A stretch of 26,803 bases of DNA from a virus, in IMG/VR virus record IMGVR_UViG_3300044634_000064, positions 1 to 26,803 of that record; one strand, written 5' to 3'. The position numbers and the translations under genes were made by a program. Of the stretch, positions 21,112 to 26,803 are shown piece after piece (within the stretch, counting starts at the first letter, position 1; each line of letters begins with the position of its first letter). The notes beneath the pieces were generated by a model. That model was given only the letters and a program-made list of their open reading frames with translations, had not been told where the DNA came from and searched no databases.

Positions 21112-23349
21112 GTGGCTGGTCGTGATATTACCGAAGGTCGTGCAACGCGAGCTATTGCTGTTGACGTAGGTGTAGTTGCTACATCTGCTATCTGGCAAAA
21201 CACTGATGTGGCATATGATACCGCTATTGGCGGTATGCCATTCATCTATGCAATCAATGATGCACGCCCTTATATCCGACAGACTGCACCGTTCCGTAAG
21301 GAACAGTTTGATAATCAGACTGAACCAGGTGAGCAATCACTTACTGGCTGGTGGCTAAGAAGTCAGTCATCTTTCCACGATGGAACTGGAATTGAATTCT
21401 ATGACCCTGCCTTAATTCCAGGTGAAGGTACATTTAGATTCAAGGATAGTCGTAACGTAAACGTCTGGACCGAAGGGCAGGCAACCTTACTTAAGAGTTG
21501 CTCTGCCGTAGGTTATTCGCCCGATGCATTAGATTCTAACGGTAGAAGCAACCAGTACTTTGATACTATCGAGTGGACATCTAGCGGTACAAAGTACGAA
21601 GGTATCTTGTACTCAGATAACTATATCATGGCAAAGGTTGATGAAGCAGGAACTGTTACCAACTTTGAAACTCTTGACCCTGCAGTAAATGACAAAGTGT
21701 ATGCAACTACCAACGACGGCGAGAATGCATACTGGGTTACTAACGCTGTATCTGGTGGATTAAAACTTACCATGTACAAGAAGTCCCTCAATCTAACAAG
21801 TGCTGCAACTGCAACAACAATGTTTCAGGTAAATGGAACTGTGGTAAATAATGCAGTACTAGAGTATACTAAAGAACGTATCGTTGCTGCTATCAATAAC
21901 AGTATTTACGAAATGGCACCAACTGCAGCTGCTCTTCCCAATACAGCCGTTTACACTCACCCGTCTACGACTCATGTATGGTCTAGCATTACATCGTCAG
22001 GTTCTGCCATCTATGTAGCTGGCTGGAATGGATTAGTTTCTAGCATAGTTAAGTTCACTCTTAGCACGCTAGGAGTTATGCCTAACCTTACATCCGCTAT
22101 TACTGCAGCCGAGTTGCCAATTGGCGAGCAAGTATATAAGATTAAATATTACTTGGGTTACATGTTAATTGGAACTAACAAGGGTGTACGCGTAGCAGTA
22201 ATTGATGCTGCTGGCAACATTACCTACGGTCCTTTATTATTTGAAACTACTCAACCTGTATTTGATTTTGCTGTTAGAGATAAGTTTGCTTGGTGTGCAT
22301 CTGGCACAACTGATGGACACTCAGGTCTAATCCGTATTAACCTAGGTAACGAACTGGCACCTTTACAGTTTGCTTATGCTAATGACTTGCAGTCTGATGA
22401 ATTGACAAGCCAGTTCCCCACCACATCTCTTGCCTTTCTTGGCGACACAGATAGATTAATCTGGGTAAATGCAGCTAACCTAACCAATACGGTTACTAAT
22501 AAACAACTGACTAGCAATGTGGCAACCTTGACAACTGGCACAGCCCATGGCTATAGCATAGGTGATGTCGTATTTGTGTCAGGTGTGGGTGCGCCATTTG
22601 ATGGCACCCCAACTATTTCTGGCTACAAAGTAATTACAGCAGTGCCAACTGCTAATACATTTTCCTATGCCGCAACTAACGCAGACATTCCATCAGCTGC
22701 AGTGTCTCCCGTAGGCGCTGTTATTAAGGGTGGAACAGGCTGGATAGAATCTGCAACTGAGTTGGTTCCTAGCGGTTACCTACAAACAGGTTACATTAGA
22801 TACAATACATTAGAGCCAAAGAACTTTAAGCGCCTTTTGGGACGTGGTGATTTCTCCTACGGTTCTATGACACTAGAAACTGTTACAGCAGATGGCACTG
22901 AGTATGATGTTGTATCTTATGACTCGTCAGTTCCACCTGTAGAAGTAACCACATCCAATCCACAAGAAGCTCAGGAGTCCTTGGGCTACAAGTTTATCTT
23001 ATATCGTGATGCTGATGACCCATCACGGGGTCCAGTCATGAAGGGCTATCAGATAAAAGCCACAATCGCTACACCAAGACAGCGAGTAATGAGATTCCCC
23101 GTCTATTGTTATGACGTGGAGACAGACCGATACAACGTACAGGTAGGCTATGAAGGCAGAGCCTTCGATAGAATTGGCCAACTAGAAGCCATTGAAGAAA
23201 ATGGTGACGTTGTAACTTGGCAAGACTTAACCACAGGTGAGTCGCGTCAGGCTGTCATTGAACAAATTTCTTTCACTCGCCTCACACCTCCAGACCGTGG
23301 CTTCACGGGCTATGGCGGTGTCATTGATATCACGATTAGGACAGTCTAA
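21112..23349 (+). CDS. Tail nozzle/minor tail protein, beta-propeller-like
   Basis: 745 aa starting at GTG with AAGGAG five bases upstream. The N-terminus (1-125) carries RPYIRQTAPFRKEQFDNQTE and SLTGWWLRSQSSFHDG. Residues about 130-450 consist of repeated short strands with AYWVTN, IYVAGWNGL, MLIGTNKGV and AWCASGTTDG, like propeller blades. Residues 461-538 look like an inserted beta-sandwich (TAHGYSIGDVVFVSGVG ... TANTFSYAATN), a type common in virion proteins. The end (550-745) is beta-rich and contains the FRFP-like MRFPVYCYDVETDRYNV. Size and propeller-like layout resemble podoviral nozzle (gp12-type) proteins, but a minor tail protein of a longer tail is possible. Confidence 0.6.
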   Translation: MAGRDITEGRATRAIAVDVGVVATSAIWQNTDVAYDTAIGGMPFIYAINDARPYIRQTAPFRKEQFDNQTEPGEQSLTGWWLRSQSSFHDGTGIEFYDPALIPGEGTFRFKDSRNVNVWTEGQATLLKSCSAVGYSPDALDSNGRSNQYFDTIEWTSSGTKYEGILYSDNYIMAKVDEAGTVTNFETLDPAVNDKVYATTNDGENAYWVTNAVSGGLKLTMYKKSLNLTSAATATTMFQVNGTVVNNAVLEYTKERIVAAINNSIYEMAPTAAALPNTAVYTHPSTTHVWSSITSSGSAIYVAGWNGLVSSIVKFTLSTLGVMPNLTSAITAAELPIGEQVYKIKYYLGYMLIGTNKGVRVAVIDAAGNITYGPLLFETTQPVFDFAVRDKFAWCASGTTDGHSGLIRINLGNELAPLQFAYANDLQSDELTSQFPTTSLAFLGDTDRLIWVNAANLTNTVTNKQLTSNVATLTTGTAHGYSIGDVVFVSGVGAPFDGTPTISGYKVITAVPTANTFSYAATNADIPSAAVSPVGAVIKGGTGWIESATELVPSGYLQTGYIRYNTLEPKNFKRLLGRGDFSYGSMTLETVTADGTEYDVVSYDSSVPPVEVTTSNPQEAQESLGYKFILYRDADDPSRGPVMKGYQIKATIATPRQRVMRFPVYCYDVETDRYNVQVGYEGRAFDRIGQLEAIEENGDVVTWQDLTTGESRQAVIEQISFTRLTPPDRGFTGYGGVIDITIRTV

Positions 23350-23555
23350 TGCAAGCACAAGATTACGCAACGGTAGCCGTTGCAGTACTAACAATTATAG
23401 GTGGCTTTGTTGGTGCCGTTAAGTGGCTAGTAAAGCACTACCTCAATGAACTCAAGCCTAACTCAGGCTCAAGCCTTAAAGATTCCGTCATTAGACTGGA
23501 AGAAAAAGTAGAAATCCTATGCCAAATGATGTTACAAAAGGGGAGAAATGAATGA
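23349..23555 (+). CDS. Small membrane protein of the lysis cassette
   Basis: 68 aa. One hydrophobic segment at 6-28 (YATVAVAVLTIIGGFVGAVKWLV) with no signal-cleavage site is followed by a Lys/Ser-rich linker and a coiled-coil-like end (SVIRLEEKVEILCQMMLQK). One membrane helix plus a coiled coil resembles XhlA-type or other holin-like or antiholin proteins. It overlaps the upstream stop by one base and the peptidase start by four. A role as a second holin or a spanin-like regulator of lysis is inferred. Confidence 0.65.
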   Translation: MQAQDYATVAVAVLTIIGGFVGAVKWLVKHYLNELKPNSGSSLKDSVIRLEEKVEILCQMMLQKGRNE

Positions 23556-24061
23556 AACTTGTTGTCAAGAAAGCCACACCTGCCGCTACTGCTGTCCTTC
23601 GACAAGCCACAGCGATAGCTCCATCTCGTTTGAAAGTATCCGATGGACTTCTGCCGTCGAAAGCACATCAGGCACAGAGTCCAACCAGCGACCATAACAC
23701 AGGTCTTGCTGTAGATTTAACTCATGACCCTAAGAATGGCATCGACTGCGTCGACATCTTCCAGAAGTTAAAGGAAGACAAGCGAGTCAAGTACCTGATT
23801 TTCAAGGGAAAGATTTGGTCAGCAGAGCGTGCGAAAGAAGGCGACCGTGAATACACAGGTAGCAACAAGCACAATAAGCACCTACATATTTCAATCAATG
23901 ATGGGGCGGGCAATGATACTTCACCTTGGTTCTGGTGGCTTAATCAGCCTAAGGTAATCAATCAGGTGAAGGCGGTACTCACACCATCGCCAAGCAAGAA
24001 AACGTATAAGACTGAAGTTTGCACTTGCTGCAAAGTCCATGCGTCAAATCCTACGTCCTAA
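23552..24061 (+). CDS. Endolysin, M15-like peptidase
   Basis: 169 aa. SDHNTGLAVDL at 46-56 (His-48, Asp-55) and KHNKHLHIS at 106-114 (His-110/His-112) are the zinc-binding and catalytic pattern of the M15/D-Ala-D-Ala carboxypeptidase-like fold, found in phage L-alanyl-D-glutamate endopeptidases. No signal peptide, so export would need a holin. A Thr/Pro/Ser linker (144-152) leads to a short C-terminus with a CTCC cluster and His, perhaps a small metal-bound wall-binding tail. It lies between a membrane protein and a holin gene, as in a lysis cassette. Cleaves peptidoglycan stem peptides by family analogy. Confidence 0.8.
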   Translation: MKLVVKKATPAATAVLRQATAIAPSRLKVSDGLLPSKAHQAQSPTSDHNTGLAVDLTHDPKNGIDCVDIFQKLKEDKRVKYLIFKGKIWSAERAKEGDREYTGSNKHNKHLHISINDGAGNDTSPWFWWLNQPKVINQVKAVLTPSPSKKTYKTEVCTCCKVHASNPTS

Positions 24062-24070
24062 GGAGGACTT

Positions 24071-24262
24071 ATGAATACAGAGAAACTAGTTGCAATTGCA
24101 GGCACGTACCTACGTGCAGCTTTCGCATCTGTGCTAGCAATGTACATCGCAGGAATCACAGACCCTAAAGCATTAGGTTCAGCATTCCTCGCATCACTTG
24201 CTGCACCTATCCTAAAGGCTCTAGACTCTAAAGAGACTGCCTACGGCAAAGGCTCAGAGTAA
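24071..24262 (+). CDS. Holin
   Basis: 63 aa with two hydrophobic segments, about 6-29 (LVAIAGTYLRAAFASVLAMYIAGI) and 36-52 (LGSAFLASLAAPILKAL), and a short charged C-terminus. Size, two membrane helices and location directly after the endolysin gene fit a small class II-like holin. An AAGGAGG ribosome binding site precedes the ATG. It is the last gene of the late + strand block, followed by a strong terminator. I remember very similar sequences in actinophages, which is one of the host hints. Confidence 0.8.
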   Translation: MNTEKLVAIAGTYLRAAFASVLAMYIAGITDPKALGSAFLASLAAPILKALDSKETAYGKGSE

Positions 24263-24270
24263 CCATTTAA

Positions 24271-24286
24271 GGGCCCTAACAGGCCC
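24271..24286 (+). other. Small GC hairpin after holin gene
   Basis: GGGCC (24271-24275) pairs with GGCCC (24282-24286) around CTAACA. It is only five base pairs and has no U-tail. It may be part of the transcription-end region just before the stronger terminator at 24300. Confidence 0.4.
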
Positions 24287-24299
24287 ATAGCAACAAGAA

Positions 24300-24342
24300 A
24301 CCCCCCTTCCTAAGGTAATCACCCTAGGTTGGGGGGTCTTTT
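24300..24342 (+). terminator. Strong intrinsic terminator of the late operon
   Basis: ACCCCCC (24300-24306) pairs with GGGGGGT (24331-24337). Inside it CCTAAGG (24309-24315) pairs with CCCTAGG (24322-24328) with one A-C mismatch, leaving a six-base loop. CTTTT follows directly. It ends the head-tail-lysis transcription unit and, since GAAA precedes on the other side, may also stop minus-strand transcripts. Confidence 0.9.
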
Positions 24343-24356
24343 GTCGTTTCTAAATG

Positions 24357-24518
24357 TTACTTAAGGTCATCATCATCGTCGGCTTCGTAGTCCTCAAGAT
24401 GGTCAGCAAAAGTCCTTAGGTCTTTCTTGAATCGGTACTGTCTGTATCTTTCAATCAGTTCTAAATAGACATCGCGTACTGCTATTGCTAGTAATACTCC
24501 AAAGAAAACTTCTAACAT
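24357..24518 (-). CDS. Small minus-strand membrane-anchored protein, 53 aa
   Basis: On the minus strand ATG (24518-24516) is preceded by AGGAGATACT, a near-perfect ribosome binding site with six-base spacing, and the frame runs 53 codons to TAA at 24359-24357. The protein begins with a hydrophobic stretch (LEVFFGVLLAIAV). It continues with a basic segment rich in Arg/Lys/Tyr and ends with five consecutive Asp. It is the only minus-strand gene I can support in the window. A candidate -10 (TATAAT, reverse complement of 24594-24599) lies upstream. A one-helix regulator, superinfection-exclusion or lysis-timing protein is possible; function unknown. Confidence 0.7.
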   Translation of the reverse strand: MLEVFFGVLLAIAVRDVYLELIERYRQYRFKKDLRTFADHLEDYEADDDDDLK

Positions 24519-24531
24519 AGTATCTCCTATA

Positions 24532-24599
24532 GTATATATATTATATATATAATAACCCCCGAAGGGGGTTTATATTATTATATATTATATTTAATTATA
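24532..24599. promoter_or_regulatory. A/T-rich segment with C5/G5 hairpin
   Basis: Between the divergent 53-aa gene and the replication module, about 57 of 68 bases are A/T in palindromic TATATAAT runs. In the middle AACCCCC (24554-24560) pairs with GGGGGTT (24564-24570) around GAA. The stem is followed by A/T runs on both sides, so it could act as a bidirectional terminator. It could also be a divergent promoter region, since TATAAT occurs several times on both strands, or an origin/unwinding element. The sequence alone does not decide. Confidence 0.5.
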
Positions 24600-24643
24600 C
24601 ACATAGAATCTGACCATGTAAGTAAGCGACCCAGGTATGCCTA

Positions 24644-24679
24644 TTGGCACTGATGGTTGAGTGTGTTATAGTTATCTCA
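24644..24679 (+). promoter_or_regulatory. Sigma-70-type promoter of a leaderless early transcript
   Basis: TTGGCA at 24644-24649 and TATAGT at 24667-24672 are separated by 17 bases, a close match to TTGACA-N17-TATAAT. The expected start point, about seven bases after the -10, is at 24679, the A of the nuclease ATG. No Shine-Dalgarno precedes this ATG. The transcript is therefore probably leaderless, a common mode in actinobacteria. Confidence 0.65.
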
Positions 24680-24870
24680 TGATACAACTTGGAGATTACG
24701 AATTACCTGAACACGTGAGTTACTCAGCGTTCAGTACCTATGTCGACTGCGGTTATCAGTACTACCTTGGTCGACTCATGCAGGTTCCTGAGGAACCATC
24801 AGTCTGGTCAGTAGGTGGCTCTGCCTTCCATACGGCGACAGAAATGTGGGACTTAGAAAATGCAGAATGA
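24679..24870 (+). CDS. Cas4/RecB-type nuclease, N-terminal part (split frame)
   Basis: 63 aa from ATG at 24679, chosen because the promoter -10 lies seven bases upstream. A GTG at 24661 is in frame but would lie within the promoter. It contains SYSAFSTYVDCGYQYYL with Cys-24, the N-terminal Fe-S ligand position of Cas4/AddB-like nucleases, and GGSAFH with His-51, the RecB-family motif near the active site. The frame ends in TGA at 24868, and the rest of the nuclease continues in the +1 frame from 24860. Read alone it lacks the catalytic core. See the split-gene finding. Confidence 0.7.
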   Translation: MIQLGDYELPEHVSYSAFSTYVDCGYQYYLGRLMQVPEEPSVWSVGGSAFHTATEMWDLENAE

Positions 24871-25465
24871 ACTATGGGCTAAGGCCTGGGCACAAGAACT
24901 TGGTGACAAGGACCTGACCAATGCACGTGTTGGTGGTCGAGCAACCAAGGCTAACCCACAGAAGGAAGATGTTAACTTTTGGCAAGCGACTGGACCTCAA
25001 TGGGTACAGGCATACATTGATTGGCGTAAGGCTAACCCTGACTGGAAGTTGTGGAAGACACCACAAGGCGTACCAGCGATTGAGTTAGCGATGCTACCTG
25101 AATTTGCTGGCGTGCCAGTCAAGATGATTCTTGACAGGGTGTTTGAAGTCAATGGCGAACTGGTAATCGTCGACTTAAAAACCTCTCAGCAAACACCAAC
25201 CAATACACTTCAACTCGGATTCTACAAGGTCGGTATGCTAAAGACCTTTGGTATCGATGTTAAGTGGGGGACCTATTGGATGGCACGTCAGCACGGTGTG
25301 TCACCTCTTGTTAGCCTCGAGCAGTACACAGAGGATAAACTTGAGTACCTTGTAGCAGGATTTGACAAGGCTCGTAAGGCTGGAATATTTTTACCGAACA
25401 CAAACAACTGCCAATATAAATGTGGATTGACAGCACACTGTCAGTTCTCAACGAAGATAGGATAA
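24860..25465 (+). CDS. Cas4/RecB-type PD-(D/E)XK nuclease, C-terminal part
   Basis: 201 aa whose ATG overlaps the end of the preceding frame by 11 bases. The catalytic core is visible: Glu-75, MILDRVFEV with Asp-92, LVIVDLKTS with Asp-105 and Lys-107, and QLGFY with Gln-118. The C-terminus has three Cys (184, 188, 194 in NCQYKCGLTAHC), the usual trio of a Cas4-type Fe-S cluster whose fourth ligand is in the preceding 63-aa part. The two frames would join smoothly by a +1 shift at GAA-TGA. No good ribosome binding site precedes the internal ATG. The family processes DNA ends in phage replication and recombination. Confidence 0.8.
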   Translation: MQNELWAKAWAQELGDKDLTNARVGGRATKANPQKEDVNFWQATGPQWVQAYIDWRKANPDWKLWKTPQGVPAIELAMLPEFAGVPVKMILDRVFEVNGELVIVDLKTSQQTPTNTLQLGFYKVGMLKTFGIDVKWGTYWMARQHGVSPLVSLEQYTEDKLEYLVAGFDKARKAGIFLPNTNNCQYKCGLTAHCQFSTKIG

Positions 25466-25468
25466 CAA

Positions 25469-25885
25469 ATGGAAGAATGGAAACTACAAGTTAGTTACAA
25501 GACACCTGCTGGTGACATGATTAACGTCCGTGCTAACACCGCTGACGAACTAAGTGTGTTGCTTGAAGGTGTTGGTGACTATTCAACACAAGTAGCAGCG
25601 GTACAACGATTGGTTGTAGGTGCTTACAATGCAGCCCCTTTGGGGACCACGCCTTCAACTCCAAGCACTACGCAATTCACGTCCTCCGCTCCCAGCCAGG
25701 GGCAGGGTCCGTCACTTACACCTCCACCAAGCGCGGTGACTCCATCAGGAACAGCGAGCCCGACGTGCATACACGGAGCGAGAATCTTCCGACAGGGAGT
25801 GAGCAAAGCCAGTGGAAAGCCTTACGCTTTCTGGGCATGCCCAACCCCACAGGGGACACCCGACCAGTGCAAGCCAGTAAACTAA
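25469..25885 (+). CDS. Small protein with C-terminal zinc ribbon
   Basis: 138 aa. Residues 1-52 are a compact alpha/beta segment (WKLQVSYKTPAGDMINVRAN; then a helix with VQRLVVGA). Residues 53-98 are a Ser/Thr/Pro/Gln-rich linker. The C-terminus has Cys-100, His-102, Cys-124 and Cys-134 around GKPYAFWAC, a zinc-ribbon pattern. Such ribbons occur in topoisomerase tails and in small phage DNA-metabolism proteins. Function unknown; the position between a nuclease and a DnaB/RecA-type ATPase suggests a role in replication or recombination, possibly ssDNA binding. Starts three bases after the nuclease stop. Confidence 0.7.
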   Translation: MEEWKLQVSYKTPAGDMINVRANTADELSVLLEGVGDYSTQVAAVQRLVVGAYNAAPLGTTPSTPSTTQFTSSAPSQGQGPSLTPPPSAVTPSGTASPTCIHGARIFRQGVSKASGKPYAFWACPTPQGTPDQCKPVN

Positions 25886-25894
25886 AACGTTAAT

Positions 25895-25943
25895 GAAGGA
25901 ACGCAGCTACCGACGTACACCACAGAAGTGGCTGCGTTCTTTC
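25895..25943 (+). terminator. Long hairpin between zinc-ribbon and ATPase genes
   Basis: GAAGGAACGCAGCTAC (25895-25910) pairs with GTGGCTGCGTTCTTTC (25928-25943), giving 16 base pairs with two G-U. The 3' arm ends TTCTTTC and continues TATAC. The loop is 17 bases. It lies nine bases after the zinc-ribbon stop and 24 before the ATPase start. It resembles an intrinsic terminator or an RNA-processing/attenuation element. The U-rich part is inside the stem, so strength is uncertain. Confidence 0.6.
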
Positions 25944-25966
25944 TATACAGAAGGGAATGAATCAGG

Positions 25967-26749
25967 ATGCGTACACTTGTCCGCTCAGTTGGTCGTTCCA
26001 GTATTGGTGGAGAACCGCTCCCTAGTTGCTTTAAGGCATTCGAAAGTAACAAGATTATCATTAGGCGCTCTGAGGTTTCGATGTTCGCAGCCGCACCTGG
26101 AGTCGGAAAGTCAACACTAGCACTGGCTTTAGCGTTGAAGATGAAAGTCCCAACACTTTATATCTCAGCAGATACCAATGCACATACGATGGCTATGCGA
26201 TTAGCCTCAATGATTTCAGGTAAGTCACAGACAGACGTTGAAGCATTGATGAATACAGACCATGGTTGGACTAAGGCAACACTTGCTAAAGGTGCACACA
26301 TTGTCTGGTCATTTGAATCAGCACCAACACTTCAAGATATTGACGAAGAGGTGCAAGCATTCGAAGAACTATGGGGTTGTCCCCCAACTTTAATTGTAGT
26401 AGATAACTTAATGGATGTAGCCACCGATGGTGGTGAAGAGTTTGCATCTATGCGTGCAATCATGAAGGAGTTGAAGTATCTTGCGAGAGCGACTAACGCT
26501 GCAGTGGTTGTACTACACCACACTTCGGAGGCTGTCCAAGGTAGCCCGTGTCAACCGCGGTCGGCTATTCAGGGTAAGGTTGCTCAACTTCCTGCTCTTA
26601 TATGCACCCTCGGCGTTGTTGGTACTTCTATGGGTGTTGCACCTGTTAAGAATAGATACGGTAGAGCTGACGCAGGAGGAGGACTCATGACATGGGTTGC
26701 CTTTAATCCTGAGTACATGTTCATTGATGATATACCAGAGAATGTTTAA
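25967..26749 (+). CDS. DnaB/RecA-type ATPase (replicative helicase candidate)
   Basis: 260 aa RecA-fold ATPase. Walker A is at 43-50 (APGVGKST), LYISAD follows at 64-69, Walker B is TLIVVDNLMD at 141-150, and VVVLHHTSE at 180-188 corresponds to the sensor strand with two His. Arg-rich KNRYGR at 228-233 could hold the arginine finger or DNA-binding loop. Length suits a C-terminal DnaB helicase domain without the N-terminal domain, or a RecA/RadA-like recombinase. I cannot separate these. The replicative helicase is favoured from the neighbours (nuclease, zinc ribbon). The ribosome binding site before ATG is weak (AATCAGG). Confidence 0.75.
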   Translation: MRTLVRSVGRSSIGGEPLPSCFKAFESNKIIIRRSEVSMFAAAPGVGKSTLALALALKMKVPTLYISADTNAHTMAMRLASMISGKSQTDVEALMNTDHGWTKATLAKGAHIVWSFESAPTLQDIDEEVQAFEELWGCPPTLIVVDNLMDVATDGGEEFASMRAIMKELKYLARATNAAVVVLHHTSEAVQGSPCQPRSAIQGKVAQLPALICTLGVVGTSMGVAPVKNRYGRADAGGGLMTWVAFNPEYMFIDDIPENV

Positions 26750-26757
26750 GGAGAATA

Positions 26758-26803
26758 ATGTTAATGGAAAAGACACTAAAGATTATGAAGCAAGAAGCAT
26801 ATG
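26758..26803 (+). CDS. Start of a gene cut by the right window edge
   Basis: AAGGAG lies four bases before ATG at 26758, and the frame stays open for 15 codons to the edge (MLMEKTLKIMKQEAY). A second ATG at 26764 is an alternative start. It is probably the next gene of the replication operon; too little is visible to name it. Confidence 0.6.
   Translation, partial: MLMEKTLKIMKQEAY

Noticed and set aside
24661-24678. GTG start for the first nuclease frame
   Set aside because: It lies within the spacer/-10 of the promoter and would not be on the transcript. The ATG at 24679 fits better.
24263-24678. tRNA or integration site in the gene-poor stretch
   Set aside because: No cloverleaf, no T-arm signature and no integrase in the window. 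The stretch is explained by a terminator, a minus-strand gene, an A/T tract and a promoter.
25893-26120. 75-aa + frame starting right after the zinc-ribbon gene
   Set aside because: It runs through the long hairpin and overlaps the ATPase gene, whose Walker motifs are clear. No motif of its own; a shadow frame.

Overview
The window is part of the genome of a tailed double-stranded DNA phage, or a closely related prophage. Nearly all genes lie on the + strand, packed end to end with 1- or 4-base stop/start overlaps. By eye the G+C content is moderate. No tape-measure protein, tail-tube protein or tail-assembly frameshift pair is visible. Several large proteins sit between the portal and the scaffold, the capsid protein resembles the N4 gp56-type family, and an adaptor-like and a nozzle-like protein follow. 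I read this as a short-tailed (podovirus-like) phage of an aquatic bacterium. A low-G+C actinobacterial host is my best guess, because the portal tail, holin and small connector proteins resemble actinophage proteins from memory and an early transcript looks leaderless. The host is inference.

Layout. 1-1434: end of a portal protein, a proteasome/HslV-type N-terminal-nucleophile protease (candidate prohead protease) and a Pro/Gly-rich small protein. 1431-9237: four consecutive large proteins (1594, 242, 301 and 462 aa), probably virion-internal or ejection proteins, the first with glycine-zipper membrane-like stretches. 9238-11062: a structured non-coding leader, a scaffold protein, and a major capsid protein carrying an inserted beta domain. 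11126-13206: two small proteins, then a bank of five small, mostly lysine-rich proteins and a conserved 91-aa protein. 13203-18829: a neck/adaptor-like protein, an Ala/Ser/Thr-repeat tail fibre, and a fibronectin-III plus beta-propeller adhesin.

18838-21102 is an accessory island inside the tail genes. It encodes a short sulfotransferase, an APS-kinase-like domain fused to an HxGH nucleotidyltransferase, a DUF2061-type membrane protein and a GT-A glycosyltransferase. The first two could make and use PAPS, and the island looks like a phage-encoded surface sulfation/glycosylation module. It is the most interesting part of the window. 21112-24262 returns to a nozzle-like tail protein and a lysis cassette (membrane protein, M15-like peptidase, holin), closed by a strong terminator.

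24263-24678 holds no + strand gene. It contains the terminator, a 53-aa minus-strand gene with a clear ribosome binding site, and an A/T-rich segment with a C5/G5 hairpin. A consensus-like promoter then starts the replication module at what looks like a leaderless start codon. That module has a Cas4/RecB-type nuclease split over two frames with its predicted Fe-S ligands divided between the halves, a zinc-ribbon protein, a long hairpin, a DnaB/RecA-type ATPase, and the start of one more gene at the right edge.
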